Assembly: GCA_039816825.1 (NCBI GenBank)
Contig: JBCBXA010000005.1
Location: forward strand, 1 to 64,000
Direction of reading: 5' to 3'
Source of the DNA: JBCBXA01 sp039816825
GTDB lineage: Bacteria > Pseudomonadota > Alphaproteobacteria > Rhizobiales > Rhizobiaceae
Length of the DNA: 64,000 nt
How positions within the stretch are numbered: position 1 is the stretch's first letter; every line of letters begins with the position of its first letter. A program made the translations under genes and the position numbers. The notes beneath the pieces are model-generated. The model did not search any database, was not told the DNA's origin, and saw only the letters and a program-made list of their open reading frames with translations. Below are positions 27,501-37,263 of the stretch, one piece after another.

Positions 27501-27818
27501 GTGGCGAACATATCCTGCCCCGTTCAAACGGCAGTCGATGTCATCGGGGGCAAATGGAAACCCGGATTGTTATATCGCATGCGGGGCGAACCGCTCCGGC
27601 TGAGCGAACTTCGCCGCCAGATGCCCTGGATCTCCGAGCGGGTGCTCATTCGTCAGCTAAAAGAACTGGTGGAAGACGGCATACTGGAACGCCGTGACTA
27701 CCGGGAAATGCCGCCGCGGGTGGATTATCGCCTAACGGACTATGGCTGGTCTGTGATGCCGATCATGGACGCGGTGGCCGAATGGGGTGCCGGGCACCCA
27801 AAGCGCGACAACGGCTAG
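27501..27818 (+). CDS. HxlR family winged-helix transcriptional regulator
   Basis: About 105 aa. It contains CPVQTAVDVIGGKWKPGLLYRM, LRLSELRRQMPWISERVLIR and VDYRLTDYGWSVMPIMDAV, the full HxlR winged-helix signature with the N-terminal Cys often used as a thiol sensor. The GTG at 27501 (VANISCPVQ) is preferred over the ATG at 27420, which would run through the hairpin/T-tract region. The 3' end overlaps the pdeM stop on the other strand by 4 nt. Confidence 0.88.
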   Translation: MANISCPVQTAVDVIGGKWKPGLLYRMRGEPLRLSELRRQMPWISERVLIRQLKELVEDGILERRDYREMPPRVDYRLTDYGWSVMPIMDAVAEWGAGHPKRDNG

Positions 27819-28603
27819 GCGCACAATTCCGAGCCTGCGATGGGGAACACATTGCCCTGGCTGACAAGCACAGCGTGCCAGCGCTTGCGGTCAAACAGGC
27901 CGTGAAACGGTTCCGAGCACACGTTCAAACCGCCGGTGAAAGCGCCGAAGGCTGGCAGGATCAGTCTGTCTCCATCACTGATAAAGCAGGGGCGGCGCAC
28001 CGCTCTCGACCGCCGCGCGATTTTGCCTGCAGGGTGCAGATGGCCTGCCACTTCGCCTTTGGCGGGGCCTGCGGTCGGCTCGTGTCGAAAGATCAGGCCG
28101 CCCTCATGCCACTCTTCTACGGTTGTGCCGGGCAGGCCCTCGGGAGGCTCCGGGTCGTGATTGCCCGTCACCCAAATCCATTCCCGGTGGGCCATCAAGG
28201 CCACAAGCGCATTCCGCCAATCCTCCGGCATGCGGGCGGATCCGCCAACGTCGTGAAAGGCGTCACCCAGCGAGATGATGCGACTGGGGGCATAACGCAT
28301 CACCGCGTCAGACAGGCGCGATAGGGTGATGCCGGTGTCGTAGGGCGGCACCATCATGCCGCGCCGGGCGAAGGAGGAGCCCTTCTCGAAATGCATGTCG
28401 GCAACGACAAGCGTGGAGGTCTCCGGCCAGAAGAGCACGCCGGAATGGTCGGCCACGCATTCCACACCAGCCACCGTGAAACTCGCTGCCGTTTGGGTTG
28501 CAGCCGGTGCTTCCCTCTCGATTTTGGCCAGCTCCGCCAGCGCTTCCTCCCCCTGTGCAGACAATTCTGTCTGCCGTTGCGTGCGGTCGTGCCCGTCGCT
28601 CAC
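27815..28603 (-). CDS. pdeM: Ligase-associated DNA damage response endonuclease PdeM
   Basis: Calcineurin-like metallophosphoesterase, 262 aa, with the ordered metal motifs DMHFEKG, GDAFHDVG, GNHDPEP and GHLHPAG. This arrangement and its coupling to the Lhr-type helicase identify PdeM, one of four proteins (ligase, helicase, exonuclease, PdeM) that co-occur in the bacterial ligase-associated DNA repair set. The GTG start overlaps the helicase stop (GTGA). The N-terminal 40 residues are low-complexity Glu/Ala. Confidence 0.9.
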   Translation of the reverse strand: MSDGHDRTQRQTELSAQGEEALAELAKIEREAPAATQTAASFTVAGVECVADHSGVLFWPETSTLVVADMHFEKGSSFARRGMMVPPYDTGITLSRLSDAVMRYAPSRIISLGDAFHDVGGSARMPEDWRNALVALMAHREWIWVTGNHDPEPPEGLPGTTVEEWHEGGLIFRHEPTAGPAKGEVAGHLHPAGKIARRSRAVRRPCFISDGDRLILPAFGAFTGGLNVCSEPFHGLFDRKRWHAVLVSQGNVFPIAGSELCA

Positions 28604-31179
28604 GGCACGTGCTCGCCAAATGCTTCTTGCAGAATACTCGCCTCAACGTCCGCTGCGCTGACCGCTTCTGCCAGCAGGCTCTCTCCTGCGCTGCCCAGCA
28701 CTGGCTCTTTGCCCGCTTCCAGAATGATGGGCACAGCCAGCGGCGAGATTCTGTCGAGCCTTTTATGAATGATTCGGCCCTTGGTGCGAGCCAATAGATC
28801 ACCCAGCCGGTGAATATCGAGGAGTCCTGATGCCGCATCGGCGCGTGTGGCCTTCAGCAGCAGGTGGTCCGGCTCGTGGGTTCTAAGAACGTCGAAGATC
28901 AGGTCTGTGGACATGGTGACCTGACGCCCGGTCTTCTCCGCTCCGATCTGGCGCTGCTCAATGAGGCCTGAGATCATCGCGCAATAGCGAAAGGTCCGTT
29001 TGAGCATGAAGCTCTCATCAAGCCATTCTTCCAGATCGCCGCCCATCATTTCTTCGGAGAAGAACGCCTCAAGCGCGCCGGGTCGGCTCAGCAGTTCACC
29101 ATAGTCCTCCAGCCCCCAAATTTGCAGCGCATAGTCTGATGCGACGAAACCAAGCGGTCGCCAGTCCGCCCGTTCCATCCGGCGGGTGAGCAGCATGCCC
29201 ATGGTCTGATGGGCGAGCTTTCCCTCAAAGGGATAGAGCGAAATGTAATGCCGCGGCCCCTTGGGGAAGGTTTCCACCAGCAACTCTTCGGGCCCCGGAA
29301 CAATCGAGACTTCCTTCTGGATGCGCAGCCAGTCTGACACCTGATCCGGCAGGTCGGGCCAGCGCTTGGGGTCGGAGATGATTTTCCGCACCGTATCGGC
29401 CAGAAAGCTGGAAAGCGGAAATTTACCTCCGGCATAATAGGGTACTTTGGCCTCTGCGCCCGGCGCGTTGGAGACGATGCACTCATTGTCGCGAATGCCT
29501 TCGAACCGGAGCACTTTGCCTGCAAACAGGAACGTGTCGCCCTGGGTGAGAGTTTCAAGGAACAGCTCCTCGATTTTGCCCAGGATCGCGCCGCCGCGCT
29601 GATTGGTGCCTTTGCCCGCTTTGCCGTAGCGGATCTTGAGCTCGGTCGCCGCCGTGATGGTGCCGACATTCAGGCGGTAGGCCTGGGCAAAGCGCGGGTG
29701 CGTCACCCGCCACGATCCGTCCTGTGTCTGCTTGATCTTTGCAAAGCGCTCATAGGTGCGCAGCGCGTATCCGCCGGTGGCGACAAATTCGACTGCCTGA
29801 TCGAAGGTCGCTCGGGTGAGGTCCGCATAAGGCAGGGCGGATATGATCTCTCGGTAGAGGTCATCCGCCTGAAAGGGCTTGGCGACCGCCATGCCCATAA
29901 TGTGCTGGGCCAAGACATCCAGCGACCCGGCCCGCAGGGGCGGCGTGTCCTGCGCGCCCAGATAATTGGCTTCCAGCGCCGCCCGGCATTCCAGAACTTC
30001 AAACCGGTTGGACGGTACGAGAATGGCTTCGGACGGTTCGTCCATCCTGTGATTGGAGCGCCCGATGCGTTGGGCGAGGCGGCTGGCTCCCTTTGGCGCG
30101 CCCATATGGACCACCAGATCCACGTCGCCCCAATCAAGGCCCAGATCCAGCGTGGATGTGGCTATGACGGCCCGCAGCTCGTTGCGATCCATCGCCGCTT
30201 CCACCTTTCGCCGCTGGCCGACATCCAGGCTGCCATGGTGGAGTGCGATTGGAAGATTGTCCTCATTGTGGTGCCAGAACTCCTGAAACAGGAGCTCCGC
30301 TTGGCTGCGCGTGTTGACGAAAATGATGGTCGTCCGGTGCGCTTTCACGGCCTTGAGAATGTCTGGCACCGCATACCGGCTCATATGCCCTGACCAAGGC
30401 ACATGTTCTTCGGAGTCCAAGATCTCGATCTCAGGCTTGGCACCGCCGGTCACCCGAACCAGTTCGGCCTTGGGCTCCTCCTCCCCGATCTCACCATCGG
30501 CATTCACGTGGTTCTGGGGCACAAGCCAGCGGCGCAGTTCGTCCGGTTGAGCCACGGTGGCGCTCAGGCCAAGGGTCTGCATCTCAGGCGCAAGCTGGCG
30601 CAGGCGGGCAAGGCCTAAAGACAGCAAATGCCCGCGCTTGGACGTGACGAGGGAGTGGAGTTCATCAAAGATAACGAACTTCAGATCTTCAAAAAACCGG
30701 TCGGCATCCTTGGCTGCGATCAGCAGCGCCACCTGCTCTGGCGTCGTCATGAGAATGTCCGGCGGGCGCAGTTTCTGGCGTTGCCGCTTGTGAACCGGCG
30801 TGTCGCCTGTCCGGGTTTCAAGCGCGACGTTGAGCTCCATCTCCTCAATCGGCGTCTTGAGATTTCGCTCGATGTCCACGGCCAGCGCTTTGATGGGCGA
30901 GATGTAGAGCGTGTGGATCCCCCGCTGGGGTTCGCCCGGTTTGCGCCTCGCGCGCGCTGAGAGGTCGGTGAGGGATGGCAAAAACCCGGCCAGCGTCTTG
31001 CCTGCTCCTGTGGGGGCGATCAGAAGAGCGCTTTTGCCGGCCTGCGCCGCGCCCAGAAGCTGCAGCTGATGCGGTCGTGGAGCCCAGCCCCGTCGGGCAA
31101 ACCAGTTGGTGAATGGTTCCGGTAGGCAGGCCTCCACCTCAATGGTGCTCAGTGTTTCGATGCGGACCGACTGGTTCAT
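28600..31179 (-). CDS. Ligase-associated DNA damage response DEXH-box helicase (Lhr-like)
   Basis: 859-aa SF2 helicase of the Lhr core type. It has Walker A APTGAGKTLAG (about 56-66), motif II FDELHSLV, VIATSTLDLGLDWG and motif VI QRIGRSNHR. The Lhr winged-helix and C-terminal domain follows (GTITAATELKIRYGKAGKGTN, GTN with GxILGKIEE). It is translationally coupled to pdeM. The partner exonuclease and DNA ligase genes are 20 kb away in this window instead of adjacent. Confidence 0.92.
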   Translation of the reverse strand: MNQSVRIETLSTIEVEACLPEPFTNWFARRGWAPRPHQLQLLGAAQAGKSALLIAPTGAGKTLAGFLPSLTDLSARARRKPGEPQRGIHTLYISPIKALAVDIERNLKTPIEEMELNVALETRTGDTPVHKRQRQKLRPPDILMTTPEQVALLIAAKDADRFFEDLKFVIFDELHSLVTSKRGHLLSLGLARLRQLAPEMQTLGLSATVAQPDELRRWLVPQNHVNADGEIGEEEPKAELVRVTGGAKPEIEILDSEEHVPWSGHMSRYAVPDILKAVKAHRTTIIFVNTRSQAELLFQEFWHHNEDNLPIALHHGSLDVGQRRKVEAAMDRNELRAVIATSTLDLGLDWGDVDLVVHMGAPKGASRLAQRIGRSNHRMDEPSEAILVPSNRFEVLECRAALEANYLGAQDTPPLRAGSLDVLAQHIMGMAVAKPFQADDLYREIISALPYADLTRATFDQAVEFVATGGYALRTYERFAKIKQTQDGSWRVTHPRFAQAYRLNVGTITAATELKIRYGKAGKGTNQRGGAILGKIEELFLETLTQGDTFLFAGKVLRFEGIRDNECIVSNAPGAEAKVPYYAGGKFPLSSFLADTVRKIISDPKRWPDLPDQVSDWLRIQKEVSIVPGPEELLVETFPKGPRHYISLYPFEGKLAHQTMGMLLTRRMERADWRPLGFVASDYALQIWGLEDYGELLSRPGALEAFFSEEMMGGDLEEWLDESFMLKRTFRYCAMISGLIEQRQIGAEKTGRQVTMSTDLIFDVLRTHEPDHLLLKATRADAASGLLDIHRLGDLLARTKGRIIHKRLDRISPLAVPIILEAGKEPVLGSAGESLLAEAVSAADVEASILQEAFGEHVP

Positions 31180-31291
31180 GGCTGCAACATGGGGTGCGCG
31201 GGGGCTTTGAGAAGAGACCGGTTGCTATCGCGAGCCGACAGTGAGCCTAGTTTCGGCGGCAGAGCTTGCCTTGCTCCGCTCATATGAGCTA

Positions 31292-31320
31292 GGGATAAAG
31301 TCCTAAAGGATAATATTCCT
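31292..31320. promoter_or_regulatory. Candidate operator/promoter of the S24 regulator gene
   Basis: TCCT-AA-AGGA-TAATAT-TCCT (31301-31320) gives two overlapping short dyads, and GGATAA occurs twice, at 31293-31298 and 31308-31313. This AT-rich patch ends 16 nt before the start codon and also holds a -10-like sequence. Autoregulation by the LexA-like protein is an inference. Confidence 0.35.
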
Positions 31321-31335
31321 CTCTGGTGGGCGCAA

Positions 31336-32091
31336 ATGATGCACCAATTATCCCATGACGCCGTTTGGAAGGCGATTGACCGTTTGGCGGAGCGCTACAA
31401 GCTGTCGCCTTCCGGTCTGGCACGCAGGGCGGGGTTGGATCCAACGATCTTCAACAAGTCCAAGCGCCTTGCGGCGAACGGCAGGGAGCGCTGGCCCTCC
31501 ACAGAATCCATCGCCAAGATTATCGATGCGACCGGCAGTTCGGTGGATGAGTTCATGGATCTCATTCTCGACCGGTCACCGGATGGTGCAGATAGACTGG
31601 TGGCACCGGTGGGCGGCGAAGTGCTGCCCATGCCTGAGCCAAGTCTGGCGGGCAATCTGGCCGACGATTTGCCCCAGGATATGCCAGCCGATCTGTTGCC
31701 ACCGCCCCGGTCTGTGCCCTTGATCGGTCTGGCCGAAGCCGGGACGGGCGGCTATTTCACGCCCTCCGGCTTACCCACTGGCCATGGCTGGGACGAGGTC
31801 CATTTGCCCGGTTCCGACGATGAGGGCGCTTATGCGCTGGAGGTGTCCGGCAATTCCATGCTGCCGCTCTACAGGCATGGCGATGTTCTGGTCGTGTCGG
31901 CCACGACGCCGGTGCATGTGGGAGACCGTGTGGTCGTGCGCACCCTGGACGGTGAGGTGATGGCCAAGATCCTGTCCCGCCGCACCGAACGGTTTATCGA
32001 GCTTGAGAGCCTCAATCCTGACTTCGAAGCCCGGCAGTTCAAGCTCACGGAAGTGGATTGGATCCACCGCATTCTCTGGGTCCGGCAATAG
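31336..32091 (+). CDS. LexA-like HTH regulator with S24 autopeptidase domain
   Basis: 251 aa. An N-terminal XRE-type HTH (LSPSGLARRAGLDPTIFNKS) is joined by a Pro-rich linker to a C-terminal S24 domain with catalytic Ser 174 in SGNSMLP and Lys 211 in VMAKIL. LEVSGNSMLPLYRHGD is the standard LexA/CI fold motif. The linker does not show a clear Ala-Gly cleavage site in this reading (AEAGTGG at about 135 is a candidate). It is divergent from the helicase gene, suggesting but not proving DNA-damage control. Confidence 0.85.
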   Translation: MMHQLSHDAVWKAIDRLAERYKLSPSGLARRAGLDPTIFNKSKRLAANGRERWPSTESIAKIIDATGSSVDEFMDLILDRSPDGADRLVAPVGGEVLPMPEPSLAGNLADDLPQDMPADLLPPPRSVPLIGLAEAGTGGYFTPSGLPTGHGWDEVHLPGSDDEGAYALEVSGNSMLPLYRHGDVLVVSATTPVHVGDRVVVRTLDGEVMAKILSRRTERFIELESLNPDFEARQFKLTEVDWIHRILWVRQ

Positions 32092-32094
32092 GCT

Positions 32095-33021
32095 CTAAGC
32101 TGCCTTGCCGGCCTTTCTGCTCGCCAGCACAACCCCGGCAAGCACCAATGCAGTACCCACATAATGAAAGGCGTAGATGCGTTCGCCGACTAGCAGCCAG
32201 GCGAGAAAGATCCCGTAGATTGGCAGCAGGTACATAAAGGTGCTGGCCACCGCCGCACCGAGCCGCCTGACGCCAAACTGGTAGCCAAGAAAAGCGGTGA
32301 GCGACGAGATCAGAACGATTGCCGCAATGGACATCCACTGGTCTGCGCGCGTGGGAAGCTCACCAGTGTTGACCAACTCCAGAGTGGCTGCGGGCAACAG
32401 AAGCAGGGCGCCGCAAGCCGAGAAAAGCGCCAGACCCGCCACGTTGGGCAGCGCGCGAAACGCTTCGCGGCGCAGCACAATGGAATAGATCGCCCAGCTC
32501 AGCGATGTAACGACCACAATCGCGTCGCCCAGATTGAAGCGGAACGCGAGCAGTTCGCCCCATGATCCCCGCGCCATGATGAAGAGGATGCCACCGCTGG
32601 CGATCAGAATGCCAAATATCTGGCGCCCGACGAGCGGCCTGCCCATGAAGAGCCGTTCAATGACCACGATCATGGCCGGAACAGACGAATAAATCAGGAT
32701 GCCATTGGCTGCGCTGGTCATTGTGAGAGCCAGATAGAAGACGCCGCCACAGATGAACTGGCCGAGAAAACCCATCAGAACAATGGCTCGCCAATTCTCT
32801 GCCAGAGCCTGCCGATGAACAACGAGGCTCCGCCAGACGATGGGCAACAGGATCAGGGCCACCAGCGACCATCGCAGGAGCGCAAGTGTGAACGGATTGA
32901 CCGTCTCCACTGCCGTGCGCCCAAAGGCAGCGTTGGACGCAAAGGCAAGCGGTGTGCCCACCATAATCGCGACCGCCAGCCAATCCGGGCCGGCGCCCTC
33001 ATCAGCATGCGTATGTGTCAC
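32095..33021 (-). CDS. DMT superfamily (EamA) transporter
   Basis: 308-aa membrane protein with ten predicted segments in two EamA repeats. The first repeat has GVFYLALTMTSAANGILIYSSVPAM, and the second LTAFLGYQFGVRRLGAAVASTFMYLLPIYG. It ends in a short Lys/Arg tail. Substrate unknown. The GTG start overlaps the lysK stop (GTGA), so it is translated with the synthetase gene. Confidence 0.88.
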   Translation of the reverse strand: MTHTHADEGAGPDWLAVAIMVGTPLAFASNAAFGRTAVETVNPFTLALLRWSLVALILLPIVWRSLVVHRQALAENWRAIVLMGFLGQFICGGVFYLALTMTSAANGILIYSSVPAMIVVIERLFMGRPLVGRQIFGILIASGGILFIMARGSWGELLAFRFNLGDAIVVVTSLSWAIYSIVLRREAFRALPNVAGLALFSACGALLLLPAATLELVNTGELPTRADQWMSIAAIVLISSLTAFLGYQFGVRRLGAAVASTFMYLLPIYGIFLAWLLVGERIYAFHYVGTALVLAGVVLASRKAGKAA

Positions 33022-34658
33022 GCGGCGGAGGCGTCTGCCAGCAGCTCACCCGCCAGTGCCCGGTCGATCAGCGCCTTGGTTTCGGGCACACCGTAAAGCG
33101 CAATGAAGGATCCAAAGCGCGGCCCCTGATCTTCGCCCAGCAGCACCTGATAGAGCGCCGAAAACCAATCGCGAATGTTCTCAAACGCATGCTCTTTGCC
33201 CACGGTGAACACTTCGGTCTGCAATGTCTCCCCATCTGGCTTTGCGCCGCTGCCCGCAATACCGCCAAGCCGGGCCGACAAGTCTTCCAGCGCGCTGCGC
33301 TCCAGATCGGTAGGCGCGCGGAAGCTTTTATTGGGGATGACGAAGTCCCGCCCGTAGCGCAGCGCGTAGCCGATCAGGCCATCCAGCGGCGGGTTGTTCT
33401 GTGGCGTCGCATCAGGCGCATATTTGCCGATAAAGCCCCAAAGGGTCTCGGCATCCTGCGCTCCTGAAGCGCTCACCAGGTTGAGCAGCATGGAGAACGG
33501 GATCGCCGTGTTGCCATGCTCCGGCGCACCGGCATGGATGTGAAAGGCCGGGTTGGAGAGGCGTGTCTTCCAGTCCTGCTCGTCATATTTTCCGGCATGG
33601 GTGTAATATTCGTCCACGGCCTTGGGGATCACATCGAAGTGCAGGCGTTTGGCGGTGCGGGGCTTCATATACATGAAATAGGCCAGGCTCTCTGGCGAGG
33701 CGTATGTCAGCCATTCATCAATCGAAATGCCATTGCCCTTGGTCTTTGAGATCTTCTCACCGGCAGCATCGAGGAACAATTCGTAGACGTAATGTTCCGG
33801 TGGCCGTTGGCCCAGGATACGGCAGATTCTATCATAAACGACCGAGTTGGCCTGATGGTCCTTGCCGAACATCTCATAGTGAACGTTCAGCGCGGCAAAC
33901 CGCATGCCGAAATCCGGCTTCCATTGCAGTTTCACAGCACCGCCGGTCACCGGCAGCGTCGTTTCCCTGTCGCCTGCTGAACTGTCGTCAAAGGTCACGG
34001 TGCCTTCTTTTGCGTCCACATGCTTCATCGGCACATAGAGCACCTTGCCGGTTTCGGGCGAGATGGGCAGGAAGGGCGAATAGGTTGCCTGCCGCTCTTC
34101 ACCGAGGGTCGGCAGCATCACATCCATAATGTCCTGATAGCGCTCGGCCGCGGTGCGCAATGCATCGTCAAACCGGCCGCTCTCATAATAGTCCGTGGAT
34201 GACGCGAACTCATAGTCAAAGCCGAAGCCATCGAGGAACTCCCGCAGCTTGGCATTGTTGTGATGGGCAAAACTCGGGTGCTCGCTGCCAAACGGGTTCG
34301 GCACGCGACTCAACGGGATGTCGATATATTCAGCCAGCATGTCGGCGTTGGGCACATTGCCCGGTACTTTGCGCATGCCATCGAGATCGTCTGAGAAGCA
34401 GATGATCCTGGTGGCAACCTTGTCTTCGGTCAACACGCGGAAAGCGTGGCGGACCATGGAGGTTCGTGCCACTTCGCCAAACGTGCCGATATGAGGCAGT
34501 CCCGATGGCCCGTAGCCTGTCTCGAATATGGCGACCTCCGGATAGCCCGACTGATCAAACCGTTTGACGAGCTTCCGCGCTTCCTCAAAGGGCCACGCCT
34601 TGGATGAGCGGGCCTCGGCCAACATGTCTGGCGAAACGGTCAGGGCAGGGAGCGTCAT
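33018..34658 (-). CDS. lysK: Lysyl-tRNA synthetase, class I
   Basis: Archaeal-type class I LysRS, 546 aa. The class I HIGH motif appears as GLPHIGTFGE (about 53-62), the KMSKS loop as KISKTKG, and FSDDLDGMRKVP follows the HIGH region as in known LysK. This form replaces the class II LysS in many Alphaproteobacteria. AAGGA precedes the ATG at 34658. The downstream DMT transporter gene overlaps its stop. Confidence 0.93.
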   Translation of the reverse strand: MTLPALTVSPDMLAEARSSKAWPFEEARKLVKRFDQSGYPEVAIFETGYGPSGLPHIGTFGEVARTSMVRHAFRVLTEDKVATRIICFSDDLDGMRKVPGNVPNADMLAEYIDIPLSRVPNPFGSEHPSFAHHNNAKLREFLDGFGFDYEFASSTDYYESGRFDDALRTAAERYQDIMDVMLPTLGEERQATYSPFLPISPETGKVLYVPMKHVDAKEGTVTFDDSSAGDRETTLPVTGGAVKLQWKPDFGMRFAALNVHYEMFGKDHQANSVVYDRICRILGQRPPEHYVYELFLDAAGEKISKTKGNGISIDEWLTYASPESLAYFMYMKPRTAKRLHFDVIPKAVDEYYTHAGKYDEQDWKTRLSNPAFHIHAGAPEHGNTAIPFSMLLNLVSASGAQDAETLWGFIGKYAPDATPQNNPPLDGLIGYALRYGRDFVIPNKSFRAPTDLERSALEDLSARLGGIAGSGAKPDGETLQTEVFTVGKEHAFENIRDWFSALYQVLLGEDQGPRFGSFIALYGVPETKALIDRALAGELLADASAA

Positions 34659-34821
34659 AGTCTGATCCTTATGGGAGATGGCGGAGCGGTAGGAGCCAGC
34701 GGACCGGTCGTCAAGCCTGCCGTCGGCGGTGGCTCCGCATCACGCCGCTGTGTCAACATGTGTGCTGCAGCGGCTCGTCTGATCAGGCTATATAGAGCCA
34801 TTGTTAAAGAGAGCCATCGAC

Positions 34822-35625
34822 ATGTCCGAGTTCATCGCCACTTATGAACCCATCATCCGGTCTTCTGTTTTCCTCGGTCTCTTTCTGACCCTGGCAGCGA
34901 CAGAGCTCTTCGCGCCCCGCTCAGAACATGTTGAAGCCAAGGGCGCTCGCTGGTTCACCAATTGGTCGATCTTCATCATCGACATTCTTGTGCTCAGGCT
35001 GGCTTTCAAAACGGCGGCGGTCGGCATTGCCGTCTGGGCTTCGGTCAACGGTTACGGCCTCTTCAATGCTGTTGGTTGGCCGCTTTGGCTCGAAGGCCTG
35101 ATCGTCTTCCTAATTCTTGATTTTGCGGTTTGGGCGAGCCACGTCGCCAGTCACAAGATTCCTATCTTCTGGCGCATCCATCGCATGCACCATGCTGACA
35201 CCAATATCGATGTCACGACGGCGTTGCGCTTCCATCCCATCGAGATCATGCTGTCCATGCTGTTCAAGGTTGCGGTGATCATTGCGCTCGGAGCGCCTGC
35301 TGTGGCGGTCATCATCTTTGAGATCGTGCTCAACGGCATGGCCATGTTCAACCATTCCAACATCAAGCTGCCGCTGGGCGTCGACCGATTTTTGCGCTGG
35401 CTCGTGGTGACGCCGGACATGCACCGCATTCATCATTCTTCAGAGCAGCCGGAAACCGACTCCAATTACGGTTTCAACCTGGCGATCTGGGATCGCATCT
35501 TTGCGACCTATACCCAGGAGCCCAAGCTGGGCCATGACGGTATTGAAATCGGCCTCAAGGAATATCAGGACAAACGCCCGACCCAATTGCCGTGGAGCCT
35601 GTCGCTGCCGTTTCGGAGCCAGTGA
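34822..35625 (+). CDS. Sterol desaturase/fatty acid hydroxylase family protein
   Basis: About 267-aa integral membrane di-iron enzyme. Several membrane segments surround the eight-His set HVASHK, HRMHH, and HRIHHS with FNHSN. The substrate could be a fatty acid, carotenoid or hopanoid-type lipid. The ATG at 34822 (MSEFIATYEP) with a purine-rich AAAGAGAG upstream is preferred over the TTG at 34801. It is divergent from lysK. Confidence 0.88.
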   Translation: MSEFIATYEPIIRSSVFLGLFLTLAATELFAPRSEHVEAKGARWFTNWSIFIIDILVLRLAFKTAAVGIAVWASVNGYGLFNAVGWPLWLEGLIVFLILDFAVWASHVASHKIPIFWRIHRMHHADTNIDVTTALRFHPIEIMLSMLFKVAVIIALGAPAVAVIIFEIVLNGMAMFNHSNIKLPLGVDRFLRWLVVTPDMHRIHHSSEQPETDSNYGFNLAIWDRIFATYTQEPKLGHDGIEIGLKEYQDKRPTQLPWSLSLPFRSQ

Positions 35626-35647
35626 AAAAGGGGCGGCTCGTCTGACC

Positions 35648-36574
35648 CTAGTAAGGCGCCACGGGGAAGTGCCGCAGATAGAGTTCCTGAAAGCGGTTTT
35701 GTCGGCGCATTTCATAAAGAGCGTATTCGACAATGTCGGCAGAGATTGCGTCACCTTTGCGGGTTGCGATGGTCAGGCCGTCACCAAAATAACGATCGGA
35801 GAAATAGGGGCCGCTGGCGAAACTGCAGCATTGCGAAGAGGCTGACCCCGCCAACCAGGCGACCGACAAAGGCGCATCATCAAAGGCATGATCCACAATC
35901 GCGCTCGTGAGCGCCAGCTGCAGCGTGGTCCGATCTGTCACAGCAACCGGTGTGAGCTTGGGAAAAAAAGCCCGCAAATAGGCTTCATGTGCAGATGCTT
36001 CGACGACGGCGACCCGCGTGCCTTCAGGCAGGTCAAGTGGATCTGCTGAAACCGCCCGGGCGTCCTTTCGCGCAAGAAAACGACCCGCAAAGCGCAAGAA
36101 GACGGGGCTTGCAACGGCTCCAATGCCGGCAAAACCTTCAATGGATTGTCCGGCAAGCACTGCTTCTCCATTTCCAGCTTGCAGAACGTCCGTCAGTTCA
36201 TCAAATGGCATGGCCTCGATCTGGCATCTTGCCCCCAACTGGACCACGTCACAAATGCTGCGGGCCAGGTCGACATGGAAGCCTGTAAGGCGACCGGCTC
36301 CATCCACAAAGTTGAACGGCGGGAAGTCTGTCGTGGTGAGGAACCGGAAACGGGTGACCCCGCGGATGTCGGGCAAAGCGACATCGGTACGGGGGCCCAG
36401 AAAATCGGGAAATGCAGCAGATGCACCTGCTTGGGCCTCGGTAGACTCCTGCAAAGATTGTGCATTAGCGCTATAGCCATATGTCAGAACCACGAGGGCG
36501 GACGCCATAAGCACCGCCATAAACAAGGTTCGCCCCATCATGGTTTTGGCTGTGGGTTGGAAGAGTGCTGCCAT
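35648..36574 (-). CDS. Periplasmic amino-acid-type substrate-binding protein
   Basis: About 308 aa. An N-terminal hydrophobic signal segment (TLFMAVLMASALVVLTYGYSANA) precedes a PBPb/SBP3 domain opening with FLTTTDFPPFNFVDGAGRLTG and containing DLARSICDVV, followed by the second lobe. No ABC permease is adjacent, so it may be an orphan sensor-like binding protein. The start at 36574 is supported by an upstream GAGG; MM at 36541 is an alternative closer to the signal peptide. Confidence 0.75.
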   Translation of the reverse strand: MAALFQPTAKTMMGRTLFMAVLMASALVVLTYGYSANAQSLQESTEAQAGASAAFPDFLGPRTDVALPDIRGVTRFRFLTTTDFPPFNFVDGAGRLTGFHVDLARSICDVVQLGARCQIEAMPFDELTDVLQAGNGEAVLAGQSIEGFAGIGAVASPVFLRFAGRFLARKDARAVSADPLDLPEGTRVAVVEASAHEAYLRAFFPKLTPVAVTDRTTLQLALTSAIVDHAFDDAPLSVAWLAGSASSQCCSFASGPYFSDRYFGDGLTIATRKGDAISADIVEYALYEMRRQNRFQELYLRHFPVAPY

Positions 36575-36627
36575 ATGTCGTGCCTCATGCGCGCTATGGC
36601 TTTGGCACGATTGGGGTCTTGTGGGCA

Positions 36628-37263
36628 ATGCGAAAGGGGACCGACCGATACGCGGCAGATCGGGATGCAGATCCCCTCGCGTTTCTGACGACTGTCGGCC
36701 ATTCGCGCGCCACGCCAGACGCTGTGCCAGCGGGTAACTCAGAGGCCAACTCGGCTACCAATTCGACGTCAAGCAATCACCGACAAAACCAACAGCCGCC
36801 GAAGAGGCAGGCCCATGCACGCGTTTCGCTTCCCCCCGAGCTTCTCGTGCTTGAGCGCGCAGGTTACTCCCATCTCTCGCTGAGGAAAGTGCTCGCACTT
36901 GCCCTCAAATACCGTCAGGCTCCGGCTGTCATTGCGCTGAAAACGCGCCTTGTGTCCCACGAAGCATACCTCGCCGCCTTTGCAGCCTATACGGGCTCAC
37001 ACACGCTGAGCGTTCGCGCCATGAAGGCGCTTGCGCCTGTGTCGACCGGTTCTCCAGAGGTACAGATCAATCTCAATCGCCCTGTGCTGGCGCGACGGGT
37101 GGCCGGACATGCCGGCCGTCCTTTGCTGGTGTTGGCTCCCCATCCTCAGCAGTTCGGTTCGTTGCTCAAGCACATTCTTGATATGGGGCCCGACGCCGGT
37201 CGAATAGTGCTTGTGACCCCAGGTGCCTTGAGACGATGGCTGGTCGGCTACCATGCGTCTTAG
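36628..37263 (+). pseudogene. 5' portion of membrane glycosyltransferase gene, ending at an in-frame TAG
   Basis: Encodes 211 aa. A low-complexity Asn/Ser/Gln region is followed (about 80-200) by an all-helical segment with LVLERAGYSHLSLRKVLALA and LVSHEAYLAAFAAYTG, resembling the GspE/N4-type N-terminal domain found at the front of some family 2 glycosyltransferases. The TAG at 37261-37263 is the only stop before the glycosyltransferase: the same frame runs through 37264-37329 without another stop into the transferase region. I read the two parts as one gene interrupted by a single nonsense codon, or a sequencing error. An earlier GTG at 36565 is possible. Confidence 0.65.
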
